NCBI GenBank assembly: GCA_965644295.1
Contig: CBFFRP010000008.1
Location: 1 to 44,034, forward strand
Reading direction: 5' to 3'
DNA: 44,034 bases
Source: Paraphysomonas bandaiensis
Lineage: Eukaryota > Chrysophyceae
Shown piece by piece: positions 32,982 to 44,001 of the stretch. Within the stretch, counting starts at the first letter, position 1; every line of letters begins with the position of its first letter. The notes under the pieces are model-generated. The model searched no databases. It had not been told where the DNA came from and saw only the letters and a list, made by a program, of their open reading frames with translations. A program made the translations under genes and the position numbers.

Positions 32982-34708
32982 CTAATGCTGGCAATTCTCC
33001 GAATGAGTGTGTACTTCATCCTCGTCTTCATCTTCTTCGTCCACTCTAAATACACTTCTATCGCTATTCGTAAATGGTGCACTAGCTTTATTGGATACTC
33101 GTTGCTCAATATCTGATGTTTCGTCGAAAACGGGGTTAAACTTGAGCGGACCGGCGGAGCCAAATTGCTGGTACGCACTTTCAGCCTGTCCACCTTCGGT
33201 AATGGTGACATACTGTACATCACATCCAAGATCTCTAAGGGCACCGTAAGCTTCATCCACACAAGACTGTACTCGTCCTGCCATACGCAGAGCATTCTCC
33301 ACACCGCAGTCAAGCATACGGGGACGGAGTTCGGGGCTGCGAGCGGCAATATTTCGGATTGTTAAGCATGCCTGGCGCTGCAGGGCAGGTTTATCTGCAT
33401 GTCTCTGCATACCGCTCACAATCTCATCAACCGCCCCAAGATTCACAATTGCACAAGCATTGTTAGGAAATCTCAGGGCCATAGCGGCGAGGCACGCGAA
33501 GGCGTGCTCCATTAATATCGCATCCGAAGCATTTTCATCTCGAGATATAGTATCCACCAGTAGTTGCAACGTACCGTCGGAAACCAAGCTGTTCTTGCGC
33601 TCGTCGTCAGCACACAGATTCCTCGCGAGACCAAGCACAGATCGAATCAAAGGTACCGTTGCCGCAGGATAGCTCAGGACATCTCGAGGCAAAGTCATTG
33701 CGCCAAATTTCGCCACTGCTTTAACTGCTTCCTCTGAAAGAACAACCTGGCGCACAGCAGAGAGAGCGGCAATGCCGAGATCTTGGTGAGTAGCGAATTT
33801 TCCAGCAAAGAGCATTAGATACTCCACGAAGCCATCAGAGAGAAGTCGGCGCCCATTGTCATAAGCGCATGACATCTCCCGTCGCGTATCGTCGTGAGTG
33901 CAAAGGCATTTAAGGAGAAGACACGACTCCTGGGTGGCCAAAAGGAGTCGACTTCCTACCGACAGAGAGTCGATAGAGTCACTACACAAGCGCAGCAGGG
34001 AAAGGATGTGATTCGAGAGGCCGCAGTGCATCAGAGCAACTATTATACACAAGAATTCAACTAACTTAATTCCCACACATATACAACTACCTTTATTATT
34101 TTCACTCTTTGCAACGACACGGGCGCACTTCAAGCACTGATGCAGCAGTTCCATAGCAGAATCGTTCTCACTTTCCGAAAAAGATTCAAGACAACGATTT
34201 ATAATAGCACAGAGTTTCTCGCTTCCGAATGGTTCAAATAAGTCTCTATTTTCAACTGAAACCAATCAATTAAGAGTTTAGCTATCGCAGAATTACACTT
34301 ACTGTTCGTGCGGCATACAGTAATGATCAGGTCACAGACACTTTTAACAATGTCGTCAGATAAGGATGTTTCCAATGCTGCTACTGTAGCAATCATTCCG
34401 CCATTAATACGAAAAATGCTTTGGTTTCTTTTCCCAAACTCGTGCTTGTCGCTGCATTTACTGCACAGTGTTCGTATGCTCTCCTCAATCGATTCATTCT
34501 TGTTTTCTTTTAACTCTCTAATGCATCGTATTGCAGCAAGAATTTCTTCACGGCCTTCACCGCCTGTAGTATCAATGGAGGAAAGGTCTTTACCCATTGA
34601 TGTCAGCTGGCTTATAGTCTCAGCAAGTGCCTCCTTTTTCTCCATGTCAAAGTCTTCCATGTTCTCTCGAACCATGTCATCAAAGGTTTCCTGTGATATC
34701 GTTGTCAT
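32982..34708 (-). CDS. ARMC6-like armadillo-repeat protein
   Basis: Armadillo-repeat protein of unknown molecular role; ARMC6 is widely conserved in eukaryotes. Exons complement(32982-34039, 34091-34255, 34303-34708) give 542 aa; introns are 51 and 47 bp. The start at ATG 34708 (MTTISQETFDDMVRENMEDF) matches the ARMC6 N-terminus (ISQETFDxxVRENxExFxM). An in-frame ATG at 34756 would add 16 residues. Helical armadillo repeats run through about residues 90-470, with typical LLxLVDTISRDENAS-like and ACLAAMALRFPNNACAIVNLGAVDEIV patterns. The tail is acidic (DEEDEDEDE). The 51-bp intron keeps frame and has no stop, so an unspliced form would add 17 residues. The gene diverges from the TauD-family gene. 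Confidence 0.88.
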
Positions 34709-35075
34709 TGTAGTATATAGTGAAGGCTGTAAATGGGATATAGCTTGATCGGGCATATATTGAATTGATTGCAAGGCAGGTTCACCTGCCCTTCACAGAC
34801 CTGCCTGCATAACTGCCTTTCTTCTGTTTGTTAGGACTGTACACAGACACACTCTATACATTGTACACACGTACATTGTACACAAGTACGCTGTACTCAT
34901 GCACACTAGGTATACAATGCAGCAGTACAATACAGCAGTACTATACAGCAGTACAATATCATCATGTCTGTGCTGATCCATATGGATGACGTGCTGTAAG
35001 CTGCACGCTTATCCCCCTCATATCACCCCGATGAAGACAGGCGGTCGGTAATTGCCTTCAACCTCCATCCACAGT
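34709..35075. promoter_or_regulatory. Divergent promoter region ARMC6 / TauD-family
   Basis: A 367-bp spacer carrying several TGTACAC motifs (34836-34890), one GTATAC (near 34910) and a 12-13-bp tandem motif repeated three times near 34920-34960 (CAGCAGTACAATA, CAGCAGTACTATA, CAGCAGTACAATA). Confidence 0.4.
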
Positions 35076-36326
35076 ATGAGGGCTTGCAGTTTAATGAGTG
35101 CGTCAGTGTGTGTGGCAGCAGCAGCAGTGGTGTGCATGTATATGATGCATGCGGCTGGATGGATGCACAGAGAGCGCTCTCTCACCATTCAAATTATCAA
35201 ATACTTCAGCCGGGCTCACGATAGTATCCCATCGACAGACATATCGTCTAACGCTGCATGGTACGGGCCTGACTTGCAGTCCATGAGGGACGAGTGGCAG
35301 CATATCTTCTCCGCTGATGAGATATACGCATTAAAGAGAGCTGTTAAGTATGCTCTGGATATGAACAAACCCCTCAATCAATTGAAAAAGTCAGATTTCC
35401 CATTGGATGCATTGGAAGCTAATGTTTCTCTGTGGAGACAAGCACTAGACCCAAAGTCGGGTTTGGGTGTTGTAGTGTTGAAAGGAGCTCCGGTGAAAGG
35501 GTGGACAGAAAGAGAACAGGAGGTATTCTGGTGGGGTCTGGGGCTACATCTAGGTATTCCTGGGGCTCAGAACGGAAAAGGAGAACTCCTTGGACGTGTA
35601 ACTAACGAATTCTACGGCAAATCGGATGCCCATGTGGGTTCAGTGCGTCAGTACAGGACATCAGAAGATATTGGATTCCATTGTGACGGGGCGGATGTGG
35701 TTGGACTCCTCTGCCTCCAGTCTGCCGGTGTGGCTGGAGGCCGCTCTCGACTTGCCAGCTCGGTTACGATATTCAATGAATTACGTAGACAGCGCCCTGA
35801 TCTAGTTCCTTTATTGTTTGAGCGTGTGCCGCTGGATAGTCGAGGGGACGCGGGGGTAAACTGGATTTTCGTCACCCCGTGCGCCTATTTCAATAACATT
35901 CTCAAGACATTTTGGCACACCGAGTATTTTCAAACAGCGTACAAATATCCTGATACCCCATCTCTCTCTCCAGCGATGCTTGAATTAATCCAAGTCTATG
36001 ATGCAATTGCCAATGACCCTGCAGTGTATACGGAGATGGACTTTGAGGAGGGAGATATACAGCTCATATCCAACCATGTGGTGAGTAATACGTGTTGCTG
36101 TAGTGTCGAAATTATTGCTCTTTAGGTCGTGCATGCGAGAACTGCATTCGTGGACTCGGATATAAAGCAGAGAAAACTATTGCGGTTATGGCTGTCACTT
36201 CCTCTGTGGGACCCTGATGGAGACAGAAACGTTCCCTTGGATATTCGAGAAAAATTTGGGATTTTTAGAAGTGGGGCTAAATTTCTGTGGGACGTTGCTA
36301 GAATTCGAGCCCAATCATATATCTAG
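35076..36326 (+). CDS. TauD/TfdA-family Fe(II)/2-oxoglutarate dioxygenase-like protein
   Basis: Predicted oxygenase that couples 2-oxoglutarate decarboxylation to oxidation of an unknown substrate. Exons 35076-36080 and 36126-36326 (intron 45 bp) give 401 aa. The frame extends 8 codons upstream without ATG, so ATG 35076 is used. The N-terminus (VCVAAAAVVCMYMMHAAGWM) is one hydrophobic segment, a signal peptide or membrane anchor. Iron ligands are visible as H202 and D204 in IGFHCDGADVVGLLCLQ and the distal H338 in NHVVVHARTAFVD, with R340 as the likely 2-oxoglutarate partner. The intron falls exactly between NHV and VHAR, so splicing is needed for the active site. Related fungal and algal proteins are annotated only as TauD-domain proteins. 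The substrate cannot be inferred. Confidence 0.88.
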
Positions 36327-37451
36327 AGTCAATAGCACGCTATCTTGGGTATGCATCGAGTATACATGACTACACATGTTGCTGTCTGCGGTCTAAATAT
36401 TGCGTGTTATATTTCTTGTTTTTGTTTTGTATGAGAATTGGATATTTATTTTAGCTGAGATGTGGTTTTCCTTATTTATTACTATTGCTTGTTTACGGTA
36501 CAAAATATTGCTTGTTATATTATGGCAACTGGTTACCCATCAATTTATATATAATAATTCATAAACCATGTGCTAGGAAAAAATATATGGTTATGTATTG
36601 TGTATGATGTAATAGTATTCTAATATTAATGATGGATACTGTATCAATATATTGTACATTACCTAATTTGAAATTTTAATATATATTGTGTGCTATTAAA
36701 GTGAATATAGTTCATTGTTGATTGTGGCTCTTATATGTTATATCACTATTGCATTCATTTGTCACTCCTGCTGACTGATGATAATATGTACATGGATATT
36801 ACGTATGTAGCTAGGTACACACCATGTCCGCTCTCGAACACCGCTCAACAAACTATCAGATGTTACTTGACTTTTTTCCAGCTACTTGATCTCTAATTTG
36901 ATTTTTATAGTTGCGGTGTTGCTGAAGCCTATGAAAATGTGAGCAATAACTTTTTAACACGATGTTCAAGACGAGACAGGCCGATGACATTTGTGCGTTT
37001 CGATGCTGCCCATCATCGTACGTAATGTCGCTGTATACTAGAGAGTATACCTCTTGTATTTAGTTAAAGATATGTATATGTGTTTCATGTCGCTGCTTCC
37101 CTCAGAAATAATACCCTGTATCTTGTAGACTTGTTTGTCAACTGCGAATGTTGTTGACAAATAATGACAATCTGATTCAGGGCCTGTTATTCGTGTACAG
37201 TAAGATGGTGGCGGGATCGTCAAATCCTAGCAGAAAGCATATCCAATACGTCCCGCTGGTGCTGAACTTCGTCAGGAAATTATGCTCCATCTGCAAGAAT
37301 TTCGTGATCTCGAATAATGAAAAAGAAATGAAGATCCTCTACTTGCTAATAATGTGTCGTTATTCTTGCATGTAGTAGAAGTAGTATTGTAGTGGAGATA
37401 GCTATATGTGTATGCAATGTATCCAAAATCAGGCTATTCGGTTGGAGCGTT

Positions 37452-37850
37452 TGCGATCTCAAGAGAGGCAAATGCAGCTATATGAGAATAATAATATGAT
37501 ATTACAAAACACAAGTCGTGGCAGGGCCAACTTGTAACGCAATAAATATTGCTAATAAAAACTATAATTGCAACTTTTTCTTTATCTTTAACCTCTCAGC
37601 TACAAATTACAGTAAAATAATAACTCAATACTTAGATATGAAACCAGGTGAAATCGCTTTACCAGGTTTTGGTATTACCTCGACTTTTAGCAATCTCAAG
37701 AGAAGCAAATGCAGCTATACGTGAAAATATAATAATATATGCGTTACAAAAACGTAGTATAGCAGGGACTGCTTGTAACGATATTACAATAACAACTACT
37801 ATATTGTACGTTTTTTATCTTCTTTGACCTCTCAGATACAAAATATGTAT
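37452..37850 (+). repeat. Direct duplication, about 160-bp units
   Basis: Unit 1 at about 37452-37610 and unit 2 at about 37686-37850 share CGATCTCAAGAGAGGCAAAT / CAATCTCAAGAGAAGCAAAT, GCAGCTATA, GGCAGGG / AGCAGGG, CTTGTAACG and a T-rich TTTATCTT...ACCTCTCAG end. The spacer between them contains ACCAGGTTTTGGTATTACC, which also occurs in reverse near 4193-4211. Confidence 0.75.
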
Positions 37851-37931
37851 ATTTAACCGTTCCAATTATGGTACTTAGTCAGCAGGGGTCGTGCTTGGGT
37901 AGCACATTGGTGGCGCATGATGATGGAGGTG

Positions 37932-38424
37932 GTGTTCTTCTTGGGGGTCCCTCAACAAAGTCGGGCTCGCACCTTTTCGTGGTGTTCTGGGGGATAGAAA
38001 CCAGAGAGATTCTCTCTGGGAGACTAACGTGACCCGCAAACATAGTCAGCAGATATTCTTCTGCCCACTCATAGCCAAATGCTTGTGAAGACGTCTTTGA
38101 GCCCTGACGAATAAACAGGCATCCGGAAATATGGGCCCACCTCAAGGGCATCCGGGACAGGGCCCACCTGAAGGGTAGCCGGGGTATTGGGCTGCCTGCT
38201 GAAGTCAAGCATCCGGGATGTTCACCTTCAGAACTCAGAGCGGAAGTAGTCGCACCTTGGTGTTTGCGGGCGCGCACAAGCAGCTTTAGTAGCGTTAAAT
38301 AGTAGGATAAAAAAAGTGTGTACTGATTAGTTACCGGTAGAGGTCTCACTAGGTTGACTAGCATACATCTACTAGCTACTAAATCGGTGCAGGCTTTTAA
38401 CGCCTGTTGCTAATAATAAGACTT
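37932..38424 (+). repeat. Dispersed repeat family R1, copy C (forward)
   Basis: It begins CTCAACAAAGTCGGGCTCGC, continues through CACCTTTTCGTGGTGTTCTG, AGTCAGCAGATATTCTTC, CAAATGCTTGTG, the AGGGCATCCGGGA motifs (a short internal repeat) and GTAGCGTTAAATAGTAGGAT, and ends GTTGCTAATAATAAGACTTTCA. This is the most continuous forward copy in the window, about 490 bp. Confidence 0.85.
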
Positions 38425-39388
38425 TCAATATACTTCCTGGGGGTATAAGATCGATGTGGGTGTGCAGGATAATGGAATGGGTAGAGTCACCGCTTGTAGG
38501 GGCCGGTGGTCGGATGTGTAAAAGTAGTTGGCCGAGCTGAGGCACGCCGAGTAGGTGTACTTCGTGCTTCGTGGAGTTGAGTGGTGGAGACGTTGAGTAG
38601 GGTTAGTATGTGGTCCGTGTGGCTGCGAAGTGGAGTGCGTGGCGGTATCGCGAAGCCTTACATGTGAATTTATTATTTGATAATGCTGATCCCTGAATAA
38701 AGGGACTAGACACCTACTTAAGCAGGGGAGTCCTGTCCATCATGCAGCTACGATATATACTCAACATTAACATATTATAATATATAAATTAGCAAATATA
38801 GGTGAGACCCTCTATACATCAAACCTAGTGAAATTAATTTCCCAGGTTTGGTCATCAGATGAATTTTATACTATTTACTTGACAATTAATTGAAGCAAGC
38901 TGAAGTCAATTATAATTGAAATTATGGTTTGATGTCCTAATTTTAATAGCCAATTAATTGCATTTAATTGATACGTAGCTCTGCTGTTGACTATTTTGAA
39001 CCCACAGTATATTAGCTCGTAGACAATAGACAACACACTGTTATAATAGACATCAATACAGACTTGAATTCATTAGGACTTATACATTACATATACACTT
39101 CTTTGAAGTGTATATAAAGAAGGTGTTGAAGATAGGTAAGTTATGATAGATCTCTGTACATTGCAATATACAGTATTCTGCATCGACTAAAGAAATCCAA
39201 AAACGTTACAGGAATTTGTTATCTGACTGATGTTGGTCCCTATAGCATTTTCCTGGTTTAGTTGCAAATTTCGTAGCTCTCGGGTTGTTGCCAAATTACA
39301 ATACGTATTGTAATTCATACAGCAGATTTATACTTTATATAATACAGAACGCAGCAGCACTCAACGTACTCCTAAAAATTCTAAAAAT

Positions 39389-41007
39389 TCAAGAGTCAAA
39401 CCCATATTTCTTTCTTATTCTTCCTATCCAAGATTCAGTTTCTACTCTGATTTTATTCTTCGCTGTGACTAGTAATCTAGGGCGGGTTTGGGGATCATCC
39501 GAAGGAAGTGTAGCCGTAACTCTTTGCTCGCTACTATTCAAACGACTCAAAGATTGAATATCCGCGCTATGAATGTTAATTTTTCCTATAAGAGTGTATT
39601 TTAAACACTACATTGAGCAACACAAAATGCTTCATATTACCGGATCTAGATTTCCTCTTCGTGAACTCAGGACGCTTAACAGCGTCACTAACACCTGAGA
39701 AGTATCCGCTACACTCCAAATCACTTTTAATAAAACCATGAAATGAGTCCGACTTTACACTAAGCATTCGGTTCTCATCATCAAAAGAATCTAGACGACT
39801 GTCTCTTAGATTTTCAAAGCACATGCTGAAATATTTTACCGACGTACCTTTAAGGTCTTCCTCGGCACCCTCTCGGCGACCAACAAGATGCAGCGGCAAC
39901 TGTATATTTACACATCACTATCACACATCGTACATAACAGATATCCACACAACACCTCTGGGTCCACAAGAACATGGACACTTCCCTGGGGCGCCTGGGC
40001 AAAAGATGCGGAAGATTGGTAGAGCTTGTTTATTTGCAAGGTAATGTCACCGAACTGAGAATCGGCCTCCACCGAGCCGTCAATGTTACTCATTGTGGTT
40101 GATCCGTCGGACACAATCTAGAACCACACAATTAGTTAGATCGTTACAATACAATAGAACATAGTCATGCTACACCCAGTGAGAGAGACCTTTGTATTAA
40201 TGCAACTACCCCAGTATAACATCACACACTACTGCTAAGTCTGACCTTCATCTTTCCCCTTGCTAAATCTACTGTCACATCGCCTCCACAGTCAATGCAA
40301 GTGTGCTCCCCGTATATTGCCTTCGCAAAAATATCCTTAGTGCACTTCACATTTACATTGTGCCCATTGATCATTGCAGCACTCAGGTTGCGAGCACTGA
40401 TTTGAACATCCCCTTCAATGACATTGGATATCTGGATATCAGCTGGAAAGAGCTAATTAAAGTATTGATTGTAAACTATAGAAGTGTACCATTGTTACAA
40501 TCAAACGTGATATTGGAGCCTTTAACTTTTTCAACGTTTATACTCCCTGACTGGCACTGAATGTGCATATTTCCCTTAATCTGTAATCAGCAGCAGCGGT
40601 TAGACTCCAACAGAGAACCATTGCAATAACAGGACCTTCTTGCATATATCTAGCTGGGCGTGATTCAAACTAAAGGTGGAGTCAAAGTACTCAGGGACGG
40701 ATATCTTGATGGCGTAAGTGTCGCATAAGGGCTTCGAAGAGTCCGGAAACACCTCAAAACAACCGCTCTGTTCGTCTACTCTTATTATCACTGGGCATTC
40801 ACTGGAGTGCTCAACCTCACAATGATCAATCCATGCAGATGTAACCTCGACATGAGCGGTCTTCACTTGGTCTAGTTTGAGGAACATCGCCCCCCCCTGA
40901 CACACCGGCACTCTATGTCTGCAGACAGCACCAGCAGCAGCAGACCAGCTGCGTCGAAGAGAGGGTCTTATGAGAGGGAGATGGCGACAGACACGAAGCG
41001 ATTGCAT
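39389..41007 (-). CDS. FAM185A/DUF4097-like beta-repeat protein
   Basis: Six exons, complement(39389-39585, 39641-39899, 39956-40117, 40246-40442, 40490-40580, 40636-41007), give 425 aa; introns are 55, 56, 128, 47 and 55 bp, all GT-AG and in phase. The first 35 residues are Arg-rich without acids (MQSLRVCRHLPLIRPSLRRS), as in a mitochondrial presequence. The body has short beta-strand repeats of the DUF4097/FAM185A type (NMHIQCQSGSINVEKVKGSN, ISARNLSAAMINGHNVNVKC, GDITLQINK, SGKINIHSADIQSL). Reading through the last intron would end the protein early with an unrelated tail. Splicing restores SGKINIHSADIQ and the C-terminus WIGRIRKKYGFDS. Function in this family is unknown. The gene diverges from the 62-aa gene. 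Confidence 0.8.
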
Positions 41008-41349
41008 TCTATGCGTGCAAGGCTAACGGCAGATTCGTTTCCTCCCCTCAAGGAGGTCGTTGCTTTGTCTCACGGGTGTTGAGCAATCATCATTTTCATG
41101 CACCGGAGAGCTGCCCGTGTTTAATCCGTTACGGGCTGTCATAATTACATGTATGTCAGTAGTTTGTTGTGTTGCTGTGTTGCTATTTGTTGGCGTTTCA
41201 TTTTTTTGTGAATGAGACTCTACGCTGCCTGCTGTCTCTGTGCACTCACATGGAGACAGAGGACAGAGTGAGTATCTGGCAATAATTCGACTTCACCTAT
41301 ACAGTTACTCTCACATATTATTACATACGTCACCCTTTCTGTACATCTA
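41008..41349. promoter_or_regulatory. Divergent promoter region FAM185A-like / small protein
   Basis: A 342-bp spacer between outward-facing starts, the shortest of the six. It has a T-rich stretch near 41190-41210 and no GTATAC. No box can be assigned. Confidence 0.35.
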
Positions 41350-41538
41350 ATGGGAAATTCGGCTAGCATTCAACCAGAATTGTTTGAAAAGCTCAAAACT
41401 GAATTTGAGTCGAAAAAAGACAGTCTGACCGATGAAGAGCTCTTTAATCATATGAAATCGTTCTACGAGTCATTACAACAGACACCGCAGCCCGCAGCGA
41501 GTGAAGCTCCCGTTGAAGCGGAAACGCCAAGTGCTTAG
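41350..41538 (+). CDS. Small predicted N-myristoylated helical protein (62 aa)
   Basis: A complete 62-codon frame starting MGNSASIQPELFEKLKTEFE. Gly2 with Asn3 and Ser6 fits an N-myristoylation signal, so the protein is probably tethered to a membrane. Residues 9-44 form a charged amphipathic helix pair (KSLTDEEL-like DSLTDEELFNHMKSFYESLQ). The tail is Pro/Ala/Glu-rich and ends TPSA. No family is recognised. Evidence for a real gene is the ATG context after a typical divergent spacer, non-repetitive composition and a natural-looking protein. It is too short to be certain. Confidence 0.65.
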   Translation: MGNSASIQPELFEKLKTEFESKKDSLTDEELFNHMKSFYESLQQTPQPAASEAPVEAETPSA

Positions 41539-42972
41539 CACGATATATCGTATGAATTCTGAATCACAATTTTTTATTGAGTCACATATATAGCGAATAA
41601 GTAATGGTTTGTATAATAGCCGTGTAAGCGACATAAGATGTTAAAGTTACTAACTGATAATGGTTCTACTTGATTTGATATTATCTTTTTCTATGTCCGT
41701 TTCTGTTTTGGTTCTACAAGTATATTTACTTGAAAGGTGGTCCGTGTAATGTGATATTATACTAGGTACACGAAAAACGACACACTTATCATCTCCCTTG
41801 GGCAGTTGTTTACAGAAACCCGAGTGATATCATTGGTGGTTTCAATAAAGCGTCTGGGACACGTAATGCTATGAATCATAAATCAGAGAGTATGTTGCTG
41901 ATGATATGTAATATGTAGGCTGCACGAAAGTACTGTCTACTGTGAATCATATGACAAGGAATTGGAAATTGAACTATCATGGATAGTACAACAGCGGTAT
42001 GTATCAGGGATAGGGGATAAAATATCTTTATTCGCAATTGTGTCACTATGCAAGTACGTCACTACTCCCTTCTCTGCTCAACAATTGAAAATTGAAATTA
42101 TTGTAGTAAGGCTCAGCTAGGTCTTGTGAGCAGAATTTAAGTCTTGAGAAGTAGATACCTAAATAGATTACTCTTGCAGATACAAAATAAGTGAAGTAGT
42201 GATGCCTTTTGTTAATGTACTTTTTAATGAAGCTTTATTTTATTTAGATTCTATAAGAGTCATCTACTTAGTTACCGAGTTCACAAGACTTTAATTCTGC
42301 TTGCAAGGTCTAACTGAACCTTACTATCACTGCTTATTCCTTAAACTAATTGTTATATTTTAAAACAGCACAGAATAAAGGTTGAATATTCATTGCTAAC
42401 AGCTTTACGTAACACTCATACGACGTGAGTACGTGAGTATTACTTTAGCGACAACTTCACGTTTCACTATAATATAGTATAATGAACGTAACACTATATA
42501 TTTCTCGCACTGTATCATATAAGCTGGCAAATACATATTCTCAAACCTACGAACTCACATTCAGGATAGCGGAATAATATAGCATATCTACAAATACGTG
42601 TATGACTCAAGGCTACTCAATCAGGAGTAATAAGTGTTGTAATATATCGTATGCTTCTTTTCAAGGTGTCAATCTCTTACTCAGCTGCTCTTCCGCGAAA
42701 GCAGATTTTAGTCCAGTTCGTTACCGGTAATTATCAGTGAAGACAGACAGTATTATAAACGGAAATATTCACTGAGCTATAATGGAATATAGAGTGAAAC
42801 ATATGGCTACAGTAGTTCTGGTTCGTTTGGTAAAGGTCGGTAGCAGCTATTGAGTTCGATATCCTTGAAACCCCGCGCCGCGTCCAGGCAGGATGATGCA
42901 TGTCTGAACAAGCAACATGCAGCACCTGCTGACTGATCCTCGGCTCTCATTGTCCCATTCTTTAAATACGGT
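41539..42972. other. AT-rich spacer with a hairpin element
   Basis: No gene seen. Apart from the inverted repeat at 42105-42325 it contains short AT-rich motifs only. The last 100 bp before the sulfotransferase frame are GC-richer. Confidence 0.6.
42105..42325. repeat. MITE-like inverted repeat
   Basis: Arms of about 85-90 bp (42105-42190 and 42235-42325) are inverted copies: the left begins AGTAAGGCTCAGCTAGGTCT and the right, read in reverse, begins AGTAAGGTTCAGTTAGACCT. Both contain GCAGAATT(T/A)AAGTCTTG and GACTCTT/TACTCTT. The loop is about 45 bp. It has the size and form of a small non-autonomous foldback element. No coding sequence. Confidence 0.75.
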
Positions 42973-44001
42973 ATGTATATCATGAATACGGGTATCTCCG
43001 TATACAGCAACTACAGCAGCCCGTGTACGTATCTAGATATGGAGCTGCAAGCCGATGAGGTTGCTGGTATGTATGTACATGTACATGCATGTCTTAATGT
43101 ATACGCACAACACACACATCACATGTACATCAAGGTTATATGTGCAGCGCTTACAACTGTATGGGTAGCCCATGGCTCTTTCTATGAATCCACTGGACGG
43201 GTCCCAGATGACCGCCTCTTCATGCACATGCACATAGGTCACGGGGGCGGGACCTTCCTGTGCAAATTAGCCAAACAGAATGGCGAAATTACTTATCGTT
43301 CTTGTAACTTACGAGGAGATGGTGCTGGAAGTAGCTACCTTGTGACGAACTGTAGCACACGAGAGAAGAATTTAGCTCTATTCAGAAAACAAGATGGCAT
43401 TACTTTCGGAGCATGCGAACACGGATTCAAAGAAGGAGAATTCTGTCCACACTTGTATCGCTATATCATATTCATCAGAAATCCAATGGACACCCTCAAT
43501 TCATACTTGTCAGCTCGGGTGAGGCAAAAGCAGTCTGTGAATGAGATTATTAATCTTATTAAAATATCTCCACATCAGACCTATAATATATCAGATATTA
43601 CCAATATTAAGAAATCTCTTTATCGGTTGGATAATTTTGTTGTGCGATTCTTATCGTTAAGTTCCCCAACTTACTTTGGGCCTGTTGGTAGTCTAACTCA
43701 ACAGGATCTGGCAAACGCGCTGGAAGTACTGAGCAGATTTGAACTTGTTATCACGGATGAAGATATGCTAAATCGTAGCGATATGGTAGCCGAAATGTTA
43801 CATTGGAAACTTGGCTGGACAAACATAACAGATCCATCAAGTGGCCATTCGACTAATAGCCATGGCAAACATATTCTTACTGAGGATCATTTGAAATACT
43901 TCCGCAAACGAAATGAATTAGACATGCAGTTGTATGAACGAGCGAAGATGATGTTTATGGCCGATTACAATAGAATGAAAGCTGTTGTAATGGGAACGTA
44001 G
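42973..44001 (+). CDS. Sulfotransferase-family protein (PAPS-dependent)
   Basis: Predicted Golgi or secretory-pathway enzyme moving sulfate from PAPS to a glycan or other acceptor. The frame from ATG 42973 is 342 aa. A later ATG at 43123 (Met51, MYIKVICAALTTVWVAHGSF) gives a convincing signal peptide or anchor and 292 aa, and may be the true start. The 5'-phosphosulfate-binding loop is LFMHMHIGHGGGTFLCKLAK (82-101). The 3'-phosphate-binding motif is YIIFIRNPMDTLNSYLSARV (R..P......S). N-x-S/T sites fit a lumenal location. The last part (LTEDHLKYFRKRNELDMQLY) is the usual C-terminal helix. Length is typical for the family. No intron seen. The acceptor cannot be told. Confidence 0.85.
   Translation: MYIMNTGISVYSNYSSPCTYLDMELQADEVAGMYVHVHACLNVYAQHTHHMYIKVICAALTTVWVAHGSFYESTGRVPDDRLFMHMHIGHGGGTFLCKLAKQNGEITYRSCNLRGDGAGSSYLVTNCSTREKNLALFRKQDGITFGACEHGFKEGEFCPHLYRYIIFIRNPMDTLNSYLSARVRQKQSVNEIINLIKISPHQTYNISDITNIKKSLYRLDNFVVRFLSLSSPTYFGPVGSLTQQDLANALEVLSRFELVITDEDMLNRSDMVAEMLHWKLGWTNITDPSSGHSTNSHGKHILTEDHLKYFRKRNELDMQLYERAKMMFMADYNRMKAVVMGT

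Larger units (their letters stand above)
36327..39388. other. Repeat-rich AT-rich spacer
   Basis: Three kilobases between facing 3' ends with no supported intact gene. It contains coding-like scraps near 37240-37320 (AGAELRQEIMLHLQEFRDLE) and 37437-37536 (RLERLRSQERQMQLYENNNM), a direct duplication (37452-37850), repeat copy C (37932-38424), a G/T-rich block (38433-38660) similar in composition to 1-3400, and CAATTAATTG palindromes (38882-38970). Confidence 0.55.

Noticed and set aside
37879-38364. 161-codon minus-strand frame
   Set aside because: Coincides with repeat R1 copy C; shared peptide patches reflect repeat DNA homology.
39820-39845. 22-bp intron in the FAM185A-like gene (GTACGT...TTCAG)
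   Set aside because: Too short; the exon reads through in frame without it.
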